Source: Oceaniferula flava
GTDB taxonomy: Bacteria > Verrucomicrobiota > Verrucomicrobiia > Verrucomicrobiales > Akkermansiaceae
NCBI RefSeq assembly: GCF_016811075.1
Contig: NZ_JAFBGL010000004.1
Span: forward strand, 1 to 64,000
Length of the DNA: 64,000 nucleotides
Direction of reading: 5' to 3'
The number at the start of each line of letters is the position of its first letter. Within the stretch, counting starts at the first letter, position 1. This document shows positions 26,088-34,996 of the stretch, in pieces. Made by a program: the position numbers and the translations under genes. The notes under the pieces are model-generated. The model made no database searches and had not been told where the DNA came from. It saw only the letters and a program-made list of their open reading frames with translations.

Positions 26088-26630
26088 ATGTCTACACCGC
26101 CACCATCATCAGAATTTGTCAGCCTTCTCACAGAGCATCAGGCGGATCTGTGGGCATTTATCATCACTCAGCTTCCAGGGAGCCCTGATGTCAGTGATGT
26201 TTTGCAAAAAACCAATCTCACCCTTTGGAAGAAACAGGCGGACTTTGAGCTGGGCTCCAATTTTCGTGCTTGGGCAATGACGATCGCACGCTTTGAAGTT
26301 TTAGCTCACCTCAAAAAACACAATCGTGGCAGCTGGCTGGTTTTCAATGACGAGCTCCTCGCAACGATTGCCGATGAGAGCCCTCAAGCCATCACGCCCA
26401 GTGCCTCACGGCTCAGCCAGCTGGAGCAATGTTTACAGAAGCTACGCCCGAATCATCGCGAGCTGCTCAATCATCGTTATCAGTCTAAGGACGGGCTTGA
26501 AACTTACGCTCGGAAGTGTGGTCGCAGTGTCTCCTCGCTCTCCGTCACCCTCCACCGTGTCAGAGCCACTCTACGCAAATGCATCAACGAGGGGCTGGCC
26601 ATGATCAAGATAGAGGGAGATGCACAATGA
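26088..26630 (+). CDS. ECF sigma factor (Rhodopirellula/Verrucomicrobium type)
   Basis: A 180-residue sigma-70-family regulator. Region 2 includes DVLQKTNLTLWKK (about 40-52) and FRAWAMTIARFEVLAHLKK (about 60-80). Region 4 runs from about 120 to 175 with a helix-turn-helix in SKDGLETYARKCGRSVSSLSVTLHRVRATL. It directs RNA polymerase to its own promoter set. The stop codon overlaps the next start (ATGA, 26627-26630), so the FecR-LamG protein is coupled and is likely its membrane regulator. A second such pair is at 62204-64000. Confidence 0.92.
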   Translation: MSTPPPSSEFVSLLTEHQADLWAFIITQLPGSPDVSDVLQKTNLTLWKKQADFELGSNFRAWAMTIARFEVLAHLKKHNRGSWLVFNDELLATIADESPQAITPSASRLSQLEQCLQKLRPNHRELLNHRYQSKDGLETYARKCGRSVSSLSVTLHRVRATLRKCINEGLAMIKIEGDAQ

Positions 26631-28201
26631 CCCAGCCACTAGAATCACGTATCCAGTCACTTTTGGATGGCTCCATAGACGAAAGCAATTTCCACCACCT
26701 TGAAGACGAGCTGCTCGCCAGCCCCGAGGCGCGTGCGATCTACTATCAATACGCCGCGTTACATCAAGGTCTGGAATTCCGACTTTCAAGGTCCACAGCC
26801 GGCACCAGCATGACTGGACTTGCCGATGCCCGCAGCCATCTGGAACGCTTGCGTAGCCGCCGCATTGCTGTTTTCGCTGCTGCCGCCTTAGTCATTATCA
26901 GTCTTGTTTGTATGCGCCTGTATTTTGTCGCTCCATCACAAAAACCAGAAGCTCAATTCGCCACTGCTCCAGGCACCGTCTTCACGCTAACACACAGTGG
27001 GGAAAACAAGTCAGGAAATGAGCACCACCTCGCCCCGGAATCTCGACTCCAGGTCAGCCAAGGCACAGTGGAACTGAACTTCTCCAATGGAGTGCAAGCC
27101 ATCGTGCAAGGACCTGCCGACATGACACTGCATGACGAAAATAAACTCTACATCGACACAGGCACCGGCTGGTTCCATGTGCCGGAACAGGCCAAGGGGT
27201 TCACCGTCGTCACACGTGAACTCAAAGTCATCGACCTCGGAACAGAATTTGGTGTCCTCTCTCATCCCGAAAAAGATGACGAGGTGCATGTTTTCAAAGG
27301 TAAAGTCCAGGTGGAGGCTCTGCATGGAGTCAAAAAATCGACCAGCCTGACTGCTGGGGAAGCTGTGCTCGTGCGTCCGTATGGGAGGTTTCAGGTCGTC
27401 GCCAACACTCCGGAAGGTTTCCAACACGAGCTTCCGAAAACGTTGCCTCACATCCACTGGTCGTTCGACGACAAAGACAAGCTGCTCACATCGAACACCA
27501 TCCATACGGCCTCTCAGCTCAACTCCCAACTCCATAACACCCCATCTTCTTCTCCTTTATTGAGTCAGGGAAAATTTGGCACTGCTCTGTCGCTCGACGG
27601 CTCCAGTCAGTATCTCTCAAGCGATTGGCCGGGTATCCTTGGCAATGCGCCCCGCAGCGTTGCGTTTTGGATGAAGTTACCAACACGCCGCTCCGCTCCG
27701 CCAGTTGTTACCAAGACCATTATCGGCTGGGGCACTCAGCAGGAAGGCGACCTCAAAAACTATAACACCAAGTGGACCATCCACCTTGATTTCGCTGAAA
27801 ACCGCCACCCCATGCTCAACATCAGTTTTGGTGGGTTCTGGTTCTACGCTCCCGAGACCTCACTCGATGACAACAGCTGGCATCACATCACCGTGACCTA
27901 CGATGGACAATCCGATGAAAACGGACACCCACACACCCGGCTCTACATCGATGGCAAAGCTCACCATATCGCCCCGGCATTCTCCTCCCCTCCCCGAACT
28001 GACCAAGAAGGGCAGGTCATGATCGACACCTTGGAAAACACGCCTCTTGTCATCGGAGCAACACTTTCCAGAGACCCCGCCTTACTCATCCGCCCAGAGT
28101 ATTTTCTCGAAGCGCAGATTGATGAACTCTTCATCATCGAAGGCTCCATCAGTGAAAAGTCTGTTCTACAGCTCATGGAAACCAACCAGCTGACTCACTG
28201 A
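26627..28201 (+). CDS. FecR-LamG membrane protein, probable anti-sigma partner
   Basis: A protein of about 524 residues. The cytosolic N-terminus (1-85) is followed by one transmembrane helix (about 87-108, VFAAAALVIISLVCM). A FecR-like domain follows (about 120-250, with LAPESRLQVSQGTVELNF and LKVIDLGTEFGVL), then a LamG/concanavalin-like lectin domain (about 280-515, with FGTALSLDGSSQYLSSDW and WHHITVTYDG). The start is the ATG overlapping the sigma factor stop. The N-terminal region probably holds the sigma factor, and the LamG domain may bind a polysaccharide outside the membrane; both are inference from architecture. Confidence 0.88.
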   Translation: MTQPLESRIQSLLDGSIDESNFHHLEDELLASPEARAIYYQYAALHQGLEFRLSRSTAGTSMTGLADARSHLERLRSRRIAVFAAAALVIISLVCMRLYFVAPSQKPEAQFATAPGTVFTLTHSGENKSGNEHHLAPESRLQVSQGTVELNFSNGVQAIVQGPADMTLHDENKLYIDTGTGWFHVPEQAKGFTVVTRELKVIDLGTEFGVLSHPEKDDEVHVFKGKVQVEALHGVKKSTSLTAGEAVLVRPYGRFQVVANTPEGFQHELPKTLPHIHWSFDDKDKLLTSNTIHTASQLNSQLHNTPSSSPLLSQGKFGTALSLDGSSQYLSSDWPGILGNAPRSVAFWMKLPTRRSAPPVVTKTIIGWGTQQEGDLKNYNTKWTIHLDFAENRHPMLNISFGGFWFYAPETSLDDNSWHHITVTYDGQSDENGHPHTRLYIDGKAHHIAPAFSSPPRTDQEGQVMIDTLENTPLVIGATLSRDPALLIRPEYFLEAQIDELFIIEGSISEKSVLQLMETNQLTH

Positions 28202-28344
28202 TTAAGCAAAGAATTAAACTATCCCCCATTTCACTCCTCCCCTCTTTGATGCCCCACTGAAAAACCCACGTTTTCACAGATAAACATTCAATCAGTTCAA
28301 CCAAACACCACTCGGAAAACACAAACCAATACATTAAAAAACAA

Positions 28345-29175
28345 ATGAAACATACAATACTAACCAGCACCGCAGCGGCAAGCATCCTCATCGGCACAGC
28401 GCAAGCGGCTACCGTGACGTGGAACAACACCAGCACCGACGGATTGTGGTATACAGATGCAAACTGGGACACGGGGAGCACCCCTGTCGTCGATGGAACA
28501 GACAACGTCATGATCAACAATGGCGATACAATAACTCACAATCCGTCAGCGGATCTCGACATCACCACTGGCTCCACGGTTACCGTCTCAGGTGGCAGCA
28601 CCGTCAATCAAACGGTAACTAACTGGCAGCGCCTCCAAGGAGGAACCCTGACCATCGATAATGCCACGTGGAATACCACAAGCTACTTTCGAGTTGGCTT
28701 TGACAACGGCGATGCAGGCGGTACATTCAACCTAATAAACGGTGCATCTGCCACATTCGACAATGAATTCCACGTTGGCCCTGATGTGACACGCGCCTGG
28801 ACTAACCCCGGTTTCACCTTTGACATGAATATCGGAGGAGGCAGCACGCTTGACCTAAACGGAGCCGTAGGGATGTGGCTCTACGATTCAGACCTCTCTG
28901 ATTACAATATCAACTTTACCGGTGCCGGCACAATTGAAGGCCGCATCGGAATCGAAACCGAAGGAGTCGCCAACAACGTCGCTACCTGGGAAAACCTGTG
29001 GGACAACGGCATCCTTCAGTGGAACGGTGCTAACGTCGGACAATTCGACGATTATTTCAGCACCTCTGGAACCGCAGGAACGACCGAATACACACTCACC
29101 GCAGTTCCCGAACCATCCTCCGCAGCCCTGGTCGGACTCAGCGGACTAGCTCTGATTCTGCGCCGTCGCAAATAG
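28345..29175 (+). CDS. PEP-CTERM protein with autotransporter-like beta repeats
   Basis: A 276-residue exported protein. The signal peptide ends near residue 25 (AQAA). The middle is Asn/Thr/Gly-rich (AVTWNNTSTDGLWYTDANW..., TIDNATWNTTSYFRVGFDNG) as in beta-helix proteins. The C-terminus is VPEPSSAALVGL, a hydrophobic helix and RRRK: the PEP-CTERM signal for sorting and cleavage by an exosortase. It is probably secreted to the cell surface or into exopolysaccharide. It lies 143 bases after the FecR-LamG gene, whose sigma factor may control it. No exosortase is in the window. Confidence 0.88.
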   Translation: MKHTILTSTAAASILIGTAQAATVTWNNTSTDGLWYTDANWDTGSTPVVDGTDNVMINNGDTITHNPSADLDITTGSTVTVSGGSTVNQTVTNWQRLQGGTLTIDNATWNTTSYFRVGFDNGDAGGTFNLINGASATFDNEFHVGPDVTRAWTNPGFTFDMNIGGGSTLDLNGAVGMWLYDSDLSDYNINFTGAGTIEGRIGIETEGVANNVATWENLWDNGILQWNGANVGQFDDYFSTSGTAGTTEYTLTAVPEPSSAALVGLSGLALILRRRK

Positions 29176-29196
29176 GGAATCATCAAGCTATCAACT

Positions 29197-29233
29197 ATCC
29201 CACTCAGCCATTTTGCTCTGAGTGGGATTTTTT
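29197..29233. terminator. Bidirectional terminator between convergent genes
   Basis: ATCCCACTCAG pairs with CTGAGTGGGAT around an eight-base loop and is followed by six T on the plus strand. It reaches the stop of the minus-strand gene at 29232, so it serves mainly the PEP-CTERM gene. Confidence 0.85.
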
Positions 29234-29777
29234 ATGCCTCGGAATCACGCTTTTCCAGCACCCCGAGCACGGCCTCCTCCAACAGGTGACGGCGACTGGA
29301 GGGAATCGGTTTCAGCGAAGCGATGACGCCGCTTTTTTTCTCCTCGGAGAAATGCAGCACTAGGTTCTTGGCATCCGGGCTGAATTCAGCATCGGCCACC
29401 TGGCTCCAGTAGATCACCTGCAGGTTTTTCGCCGCGTTGAAAAAGGGAAATATCTCGATGCCGAGCGGACTGAGGATGATGTAGGCGTGTCGGGTGCAGC
29501 GCAGGCCTAGGCGAATCATTCCATAAACGGCGAACAGCCCCGGCAAACAGAGCCACCACCAGCCTTTAAGCGGAGGATCCTCCATACCCCAGTCTTGGGT
29601 CGAAAGAATAAAGACGGCGACACAGGCAGCAAAAAGGATAGCCCCCAAGAAAAAGAACAACGGCGCCTGGCCGGCCCGGGTGAAACGCAGTTCCTTCTCC
29701 GGCTCGGCGATTGCCTTGGGCCCGCGCGGCAGCACGCTGGCTTTGATTTTTTCCGTGAGATGTTCGTCGTCCACCAT
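29232..29777 (-). CDS. Two-helix membrane protein with PH-like domain
   Basis: About 181 residues. The ATG at 29777 (MVDDEHLTEK) is preferred; the frame extends to 29831. Two transmembrane helices lie at about residues 40-60 (LFFFLGAILFAACVAVFIL) and 75-92. The C-terminal part (GIEIFPFFNAAKNLQVIYWSQ, then beta strands) resembles small bacterial PH-like membrane proteins. Function is unknown. It is a single gene convergent with the PEP-CTERM gene. Confidence 0.6.
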   Translation of the reverse strand: MVDDEHLTEKIKASVLPRGPKAIAEPEKELRFTRAGQAPLFFFLGAILFAACVAVFILSTQDWGMEDPPLKGWWWLCLPGLFAVYGMIRLGLRCTRHAYIILSPLGIEIFPFFNAAKNLQVIYWSQVADAEFSPDAKNLVLHFSEEKKSGVIASLKPIPSSRRHLLEEAVLGVLEKRDSEA

Positions 29778-29974
29778 GATTGTTTCCTCTTTGTGCCCCG
29801 ATCTCAGAATTTGTTCAATCTCCGATCCCACGATCTATAACCCGGGGTAATCAGCAGCCACTACTCCTTAACTAGCTGCTCCTATGAAGATGCCCCCACC
29901 ACCTTACGTGCCACAGGTTTTCAGCTCCCGCAGCAGAGTGGTTGGTGAAAAACCTCATCATGCAAAAACGAAAC

Positions 29975-30008
29975 AAGCCACCGCCCACAAGAAGTGAGAC
30001 GGTGGCTT
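29975..30008 (-). terminator. Terminator hairpin of the second PEP-CTERM gene
   Basis: On the minus strand AAGCCACCG pairs with CGGTGGCTT and is followed by a T-rich stretch (TGTTTCGTTTTTG). It lies 34 bases past the stop. Confidence 0.75.
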
Positions 30009-30042
30009 GATCTCTAATTAGTTAGAAGTTGAGCTCGTGCCA

Positions 30043-30846
30043 CTAGCGGCGGCGACGAAGGATCAGGGCCAATCCACCCAGACCAAGAAGTGCTGCAGAG
30101 CTAGGCTCAGGAACGGTTTCTAGTGTGACGTCACTGATAATGCTGCCCCCATTGGTGCCTTGGGAGAAGATCGCGAACTTGTATTCATCGGAGAGGTCAA
30201 GAGTAGTCGTGCCTGTGCTAGCAACGGCACCGTTCAGGCTGTAGCTGAAGTTGCCGTTGGCATCAACGGTCAGCTCGAAAGTTTGCTGAGCGCCGTCAAC
30301 AACCACCTGACCGTTACTAAGATTGGACGCTGTGGTGCCGTCACCGAAGTTCAGACCCGTGGTTGAATTCTCACGGGTGTTGGTGTTGTAGCCAATCCCA
30401 TCAAGCGTGGTCGAGCTACCGTCCTCAACGTGAAAGCCAAGGAAATCATCGATGTCTGTCGTTGCATCCACCAAGCCGAACGAGAAACTATTCGAGGGGT
30501 AAGGAGGTGCTGAAGCAGACGAAGAAGGACTGCTGGAATCCAGCACCGAGAAGGTCACTGAAAGCGTAAATCCACCACTCAAATCAAACGCATTCGTCGA
30601 GAGACCAATACCTTGGGCTCCTCCGGATGTTGTCGAACCCTGTCCAATGGATCCAAAGAACTCCAGCAAAGGAGAGGATGTTACGGAGCCTGTGGTCGTA
30701 TCCAGACCGCCACCGATATCAGGGTTAGTCGAGGCAACCCCGTCATTGAACGTGTCTTGGTAGACGATCGTAGCCGAAGCAGCGCCCACAAAAGCGGATG
30801 CGAGCACAGCAGTCAGCGCTGTTTTGCTGATTAATGTATATTTCAT
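30043..30846 (-). CDS. PEP-CTERM secreted protein
   Basis: A 267-residue exported protein: a signal peptide with cleavage near residue 25 (GAASA), a Ser/Thr/Gly-rich beta-type body with no catalytic motif, and a C-terminal VPEPSSAALLGL, hydrophobic segment and RRRR, the PEP-CTERM sorting tag. The sequence TGSVTSSPLLEFF and the short beta repeats suggest a surface or matrix role. Single-gene unit. Two other PEP-CTERM genes are at 28345 and 34997. Confidence 0.85.
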   Translation of the reverse strand: MKYTLISKTALTAVLASAFVGAASATIVYQDTFNDGVASTNPDIGGGLDTTTGSVTSSPLLEFFGSIGQGSTTSGGAQGIGLSTNAFDLSGGFTLSVTFSVLDSSSPSSSASAPPYPSNSFSFGLVDATTDIDDFLGFHVEDGSSTTLDGIGYNTNTRENSTTGLNFGDGTTASNLSNGQVVVDGAQQTFELTVDANGNFSYSLNGAVASTGTTTLDLSDEYKFAIFSQGTNGGSIISDVTLETVPEPSSAALLGLGGLALILRRRR

Positions 30847-31209
30847 AATTTATTGTCGTGTGAGACGGCGTCACCTACGTCTGGTCTTACAACATTCTCT
30901 ACCGCAAATTTCAGCCCCACAGGGTTATCGATTTACCCCATTTAAAACTCCTGTTTAGCCTGTCAAATCAAGCCCTACAAGGCTTCCAGCACCCAGCTCT
31001 CCATCATAGCCCTTGCCTTTGCGCCCCAGAGCTGAAAATAAAAAAACCACCACTCAGAACGACCCGAGGTGGTGGCCTGAGTAAGATTAACTTACTGCAT
31101 TGAAAGACATCAACAAACACGACTGAAAAGCGCCTTGAGAAGATGACTCCCGTGCGTTGTCATCCAACGTATTCTGCGCTAGCTTGCCGTCACTTCAGCC
31201 TAGCTTAAC
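30847..31209. other. Intergenic with orphan minus-strand terminator
   Basis: This 363-base region between the divergent PEP-CTERM and uvrB genes must hold both promoters. The only clear element is a terminator-like hairpin at 31039-31075. I saw no LexA-type operator for uvrB that I would defend. Confidence 0.45.
31039..31075 (-). terminator. Orphan terminator-like hairpin
   Basis: Read on the minus strand, CCACCACC...GGTGGTGG is followed by seven T. No minus-strand gene lies immediately upstream, so it may end antisense transcription from uvrB or a short RNA starting at 31076-31200. Confidence 0.6.
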
Positions 31210-33324
31210 ATGCCCTTTTCCCTCAACAGCGATTACTCACCGTCCGGCGACCAAGGCCCGGCGATCGAAAAACTGGTCAAGTCGATCGAGGCGGGGAACC
31301 GTCACCAGACGCTGTTAGGGGTCACTGGATCTGGGAAAACCTTCACGGCGGCCAACATCATCGAGCGCACCGGCAAGCCGACCCTGGTGATGAGCCACAA
31401 CAAAACCCTGGCCGCACAGCTTTACTCCGAGCTGAAGAACTTCTTCCCGAACAATGCGGTGGAGTATTTCGTTTCTTACTTCGATTACTACCAGCCGGAA
31501 GCCTACATCCCCCGCTCTGACACCTACATTGAAAAAGACAGCTCAATCAACGATGAGATCGAACGCCTGCGCCTCAGCACGATGGGATCGCTGATCACTC
31601 GCGAGGATGTCATTGTGGTGGCGTCGGTTTCCTGCATCTACGGTCTGGGATCGCCCGAGGACTATCAGAACATGATGCTGCCGGTGAAAACTGGCGACGA
31701 GATGGATCGCGAGGAGTTTCTCGCCGGACTGGTCAACCTGATGTTCGAGCGCAACGACATCGCTTTCTCACGCGGCCAGTTTCGCGTCCGCGGCGATGTG
31801 GTGGAAGTGCATCCGGCCTATCTCGAGGAGACCGCCATCCGAGTGGAATTTTTCGGCGATGAGATCGAACGTATTTCACAAATCGACGCCCTCACAGGCA
31901 GCAGGATGGACACCCTCGACAGCCATACCTTTTTCCCGGCCAAGCAGTTCGTCACCGATAAAGACAAACTCAACACCGCGATCCGGGCGATCAAGAAGGA
32001 GGCGACCGAGCGGGTGGAATGGTTTGAGAAACACGACAAACTGATCGAGGCCCAACGCATCCGGATGCGCACCGATTACGATATCGAGATGATGCAAGAA
32101 ATGGGGTTCTGCCAGGGAATCGAGAACTACTCGCGGCACCTGACAGGGCGTGAACCCGGCGCCCGACCCTACACCTTGTTAGACTTCTTCCCCGATGACT
32201 ATCTGCTGCTAATGGACGAGAGCCACGTCTCCGTGCCACAGGTCGGCGGCATGTATGAAGGCGACAAAAACCGCAAGACGACCCTGGTGGAACACGGCTT
32301 CCGCCTGCCCAGCGCCCTCGATAACCGCCCACTCAAGTTCGATGAGTTCATGCAGATGACCAACCAGCGAGTCTACATCTCCGCCACTCCCGGCCCCTTT
32401 GAGTTCATCAACTCCCGCCCCGATAACAAACGCTTCATCCCGTGGAAACGTGGCGAGCTTTCCGCCGCCCAGGCACTGAAACAAATCCGCAAGACCATCA
32501 CTCCGAGCGGTGCTGATCAGGATGTGGACGACTTCGATGTCCGCTCCGCGCGCACCAACTTGGTAGTGGAACAAATCATCCGCCCGACCGGATTGTTAGA
32601 CCCCATCCTGACGCTGAAACCACTCAAGGGGCAGATCGATACCACCATCGATATGTGTCGCGATCGGGTGGAAAAAGGCGAGCGTGTGCTGGTCACTACT
32701 CTTACCAAAAAGACCGCCGAAGATCTCTCCGAATACATTCAAGAAACCGGCCTCAAGGTGCGCTACATCCACGCCGATGTGGGAGCCGTCGAGCGGGTGG
32801 AAATCCTGCGCTCGCTGCGCAATGCTGAGATCGATGTGTTAGTGGGCATCAACCTGCTCCGAGAAGGTCTTGACTTACCGGAAGTGTCCCTCGTTTGTAT
32901 CCTCGATGCCGATAAGGAAGGTTTCCTACGCAACGAAACCTCCCTCATCCAGACCGCCGGCCGCGCCGCCCGCCACGTCTCCGGCGAGTGTGTGCTGTTC
33001 TGCGATGAGGTCACCGATTCCATCCAGGCCCTGATCAACATCACCGAATACCGTCGCGCCAAACAGATCGAGTACAACGAACAACACGGCATCACGCCAC
33101 AGAGTGTCATCCGTGGTGTTCAGAAAAGCCTGAGCCAGGCCACCGTCTACGCAGAAAGCGCCGATGAGGTGAACCGCGCCGTGCTCAATGAGGACGAGGC
33201 CAGCTACAACGTCACCCAAGTGATTGCCGAACTCGAGGAGGAAATGCGCGAGGCCGCTGCCAAGTTGGAGTTCGAGCGCGCTGCCCACCTCAGGGATCAG
33301 ATCAAACAGCTGCAGAAAGGTTGA
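31210..33324 (+). CDS. uvrB: UvrB, excinuclease ABC subunit B, with extra insertion
   Basis: A 704-residue helicase-like damage-verification subunit of nucleotide excision repair. Walker A is GVTGSGKT (37-44); the beta-hairpin follows YFDYYQPEAYIPRSDTYI (about 93-110); DEXX is LMDESHVS (about 337); motif VI is QTAGRAAR; a C-terminal UVR motif (ELEEEMREAAAKLEFERAA) binds UvrC. Common UvrB is about 670 residues. The difference is mainly an insert of roughly 45 residues at about 400-449, between SATPGPFEF and LVVEQIIRPTGLLDP, where most UvrBs have about ten. Start ATG at 31210. Confidence 0.97.
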   Translation: MPFSLNSDYSPSGDQGPAIEKLVKSIEAGNRHQTLLGVTGSGKTFTAANIIERTGKPTLVMSHNKTLAAQLYSELKNFFPNNAVEYFVSYFDYYQPEAYIPRSDTYIEKDSSINDEIERLRLSTMGSLITREDVIVVASVSCIYGLGSPEDYQNMMLPVKTGDEMDREEFLAGLVNLMFERNDIAFSRGQFRVRGDVVEVHPAYLEETAIRVEFFGDEIERISQIDALTGSRMDTLDSHTFFPAKQFVTDKDKLNTAIRAIKKEATERVEWFEKHDKLIEAQRIRMRTDYDIEMMQEMGFCQGIENYSRHLTGREPGARPYTLLDFFPDDYLLLMDESHVSVPQVGGMYEGDKNRKTTLVEHGFRLPSALDNRPLKFDEFMQMTNQRVYISATPGPFEFINSRPDNKRFIPWKRGELSAAQALKQIRKTITPSGADQDVDDFDVRSARTNLVVEQIIRPTGLLDPILTLKPLKGQIDTTIDMCRDRVEKGERVLVTTLTKKTAEDLSEYIQETGLKVRYIHADVGAVERVEILRSLRNAEIDVLVGINLLREGLDLPEVSLVCILDADKEGFLRNETSLIQTAGRAARHVSGECVLFCDEVTDSIQALINITEYRRAKQIEYNEQHGITPQSVIRGVQKSLSQATVYAESADEVNRAVLNEDEASYNVTQVIAELEEEMREAAAKLEFERAAHLRDQIKQLQKG

Positions 33325-33356
33325 CCTCATCCAGGAGATGGCCATAGTCCATTTTC

Positions 33357-34859
33357 ATGAGCTCTAACTATGCCCCCGGCTTATGTTCTTACGGTTTTTT
33401 AATCCCCTACGAAAACGAAGCGATTGGAGGGCTTTTGCAATCGGCATGGGACCGCGCAGAGGACTTCGACGGCGCTACCGGTGAGACCCGACGACTGAAA
33501 TCCGATTATGTCTCGCTGTGGATGAACTTTAACGATGGTTCAGTCAGCACCATTCTCGAAGTGGGAAATATTCCGGGCATGGTGGCCACGGTCGATCAGT
33601 TGCTGGAGAAAAAAGAAGCGCTGATCACCGTCGTTGACATCCACGACACCAGCCCCGAGGTCAGAGCCTGCCCATTTCGTATTCAATGCCCGCAGACATG
33701 GCTAGGCAGCCTGCCACCGACCGATGAGCAGCTCCCTGTCAGCCTAACACTCACCGCCCAAGACGCTCAATTTTTCATCAACGAAGAGGCTCTCGCTGCG
33801 GACGCCCAACTCGCTGATTACGGCAGCCACTTTTTCTGCCCGTCACAGCTCGAAGACGACCTCCCCACCCAAGCCAACGCTTTTGTCATCGGCAAGATCC
33901 TGCTCGCCATCCACACGGAAAACGATCTGACCGAAGGGAAATTCTGGGCACTCAGAGTGCGAACCTTCGCAGGTGAAATCTGGGTCGCTCTACCTGACGA
34001 CGCCGTCCATGGCGATCCCCACGGCCAATTCATCGTCGCTCAAGGCGTGCTCTCCGGCACCTTTCCAGACTGCCTACCGGAACCCAACACCGCCACGGAA
34101 GAGGAAGGTGGACTCGATACCGCCCTCCTGGAAGAGCGGGTGCGCGAACTTACTGGCGCATATTTTCAAAGCCCCGAGGCAAACAGCTACTTTTATGAAA
34201 TCCATCCGGATCCCATCGCCTTGAAAGTTTCCAAAGGGATCGGACTGGTGAACAAAAGCTTCCGTGAAGCAGCCAAGAGCATGCCCGTGAAACGGGTGCT
34301 CGACAGCCCTGAAATCCGCAATCGTTACCAACAGGCAGCCACCGCAGCTGAGCTGGTAATGGCTCCAGTTGTCATCGCCAATAATCAGATTCTGGAAGGC
34401 AGCAGCGGCGGCCCAGCACTCGTGGTCATTGGCTTCGGCGAGGACTCTGCACTCTTCACCACCCTGAAGGATGCACAAGAGATCCTCACGAAAGCGCATC
34501 TCGAAGGGCCTGAAAACGCCCAAGAGCAAGAGCTCGCCACCCTGATCGAGGACGAGGAATACCACTTCGGCCGCAGACGTCCACTGCCGGCGTGGTTGGT
34601 CGGTAATATAGAAGCCTATGCCGTGGACCTCTGGATTCCCAAGCAGTCGATCGAGCTGGAAACCCTGATGATGGAAATTGTGTTCTGTCTCGCCGAGCGC
34701 GGCCCGAACGGACTGACATTCGCCGTCCCGGCGGTAGCCATCAATCAAGCGATGGATGAACAAAATAATGCCCGAGAGGCCAGCAGCACACCGCCGCCAT
34801 TGCCACCCGGCACAGGGTCCACACCCCCGCCTCTTCCGCCACCGCTCCCACCTCAATAG
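33357..34859 (+). CDS. Unknown cytosolic protein with proline-rich tail
   Basis: A 500-residue protein with no signal peptide and no membrane helix. I recognise no family. The body looks mixed alpha/beta with segments such as YVSLWMNFNDGSVSTILEVG and LVMAPVVIANNQILEGSSGGPALVV. The last 25 residues are almost only Pro, Ser, Thr and Leu (PPPLPP repeats), a flexible tail that could bind SH3-like partners or act as a spacer. It starts 32 bases after uvrB in the same orientation, so it may be cotranscribed, which does not prove a repair role. Confidence 0.65.
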   Translation: MSSNYAPGLCSYGFLIPYENEAIGGLLQSAWDRAEDFDGATGETRRLKSDYVSLWMNFNDGSVSTILEVGNIPGMVATVDQLLEKKEALITVVDIHDTSPEVRACPFRIQCPQTWLGSLPPTDEQLPVSLTLTAQDAQFFINEEALAADAQLADYGSHFFCPSQLEDDLPTQANAFVIGKILLAIHTENDLTEGKFWALRVRTFAGEIWVALPDDAVHGDPHGQFIVAQGVLSGTFPDCLPEPNTATEEEGGLDTALLEERVRELTGAYFQSPEANSYFYEIHPDPIALKVSKGIGLVNKSFREAAKSMPVKRVLDSPEIRNRYQQAATAAELVMAPVVIANNQILEGSSGGPALVVIGFGEDSALFTTLKDAQEILTKAHLEGPENAQEQELATLIEDEEYHFGRRRPLPAWLVGNIEAYAVDLWIPKQSIELETLMMEIVFCLAERGPNGLTFAVPAVAINQAMDEQNNAREASSTPPPLPPGTGSTPPPLPPPLPPQ

Positions 34860-34920
34860 CAACGCCTGTTTCCTCGGCAAAGCTACGAAGGAATTCACTC
34901 ATTCCGGCTCGGGTAGAACC

Positions 34921-34952
34921 AAAAAAATAAGCCGAATGCTCAAGCATCCGGC
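34921..34952 (-). terminator. Terminator of the third PEP-CTERM gene
   Basis: On the minus strand GCCGGATGCT pairs with AGCATTCGGC (one mismatch), followed by TTATTTTTTT. It lies 44 bases past the stop of the gene at 34997. Confidence 0.85.
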
Positions 34953-34996
34953 CCATTGGAAAGGAGTGACAGAAGCCACTCAGCGGCGATCTTCGC

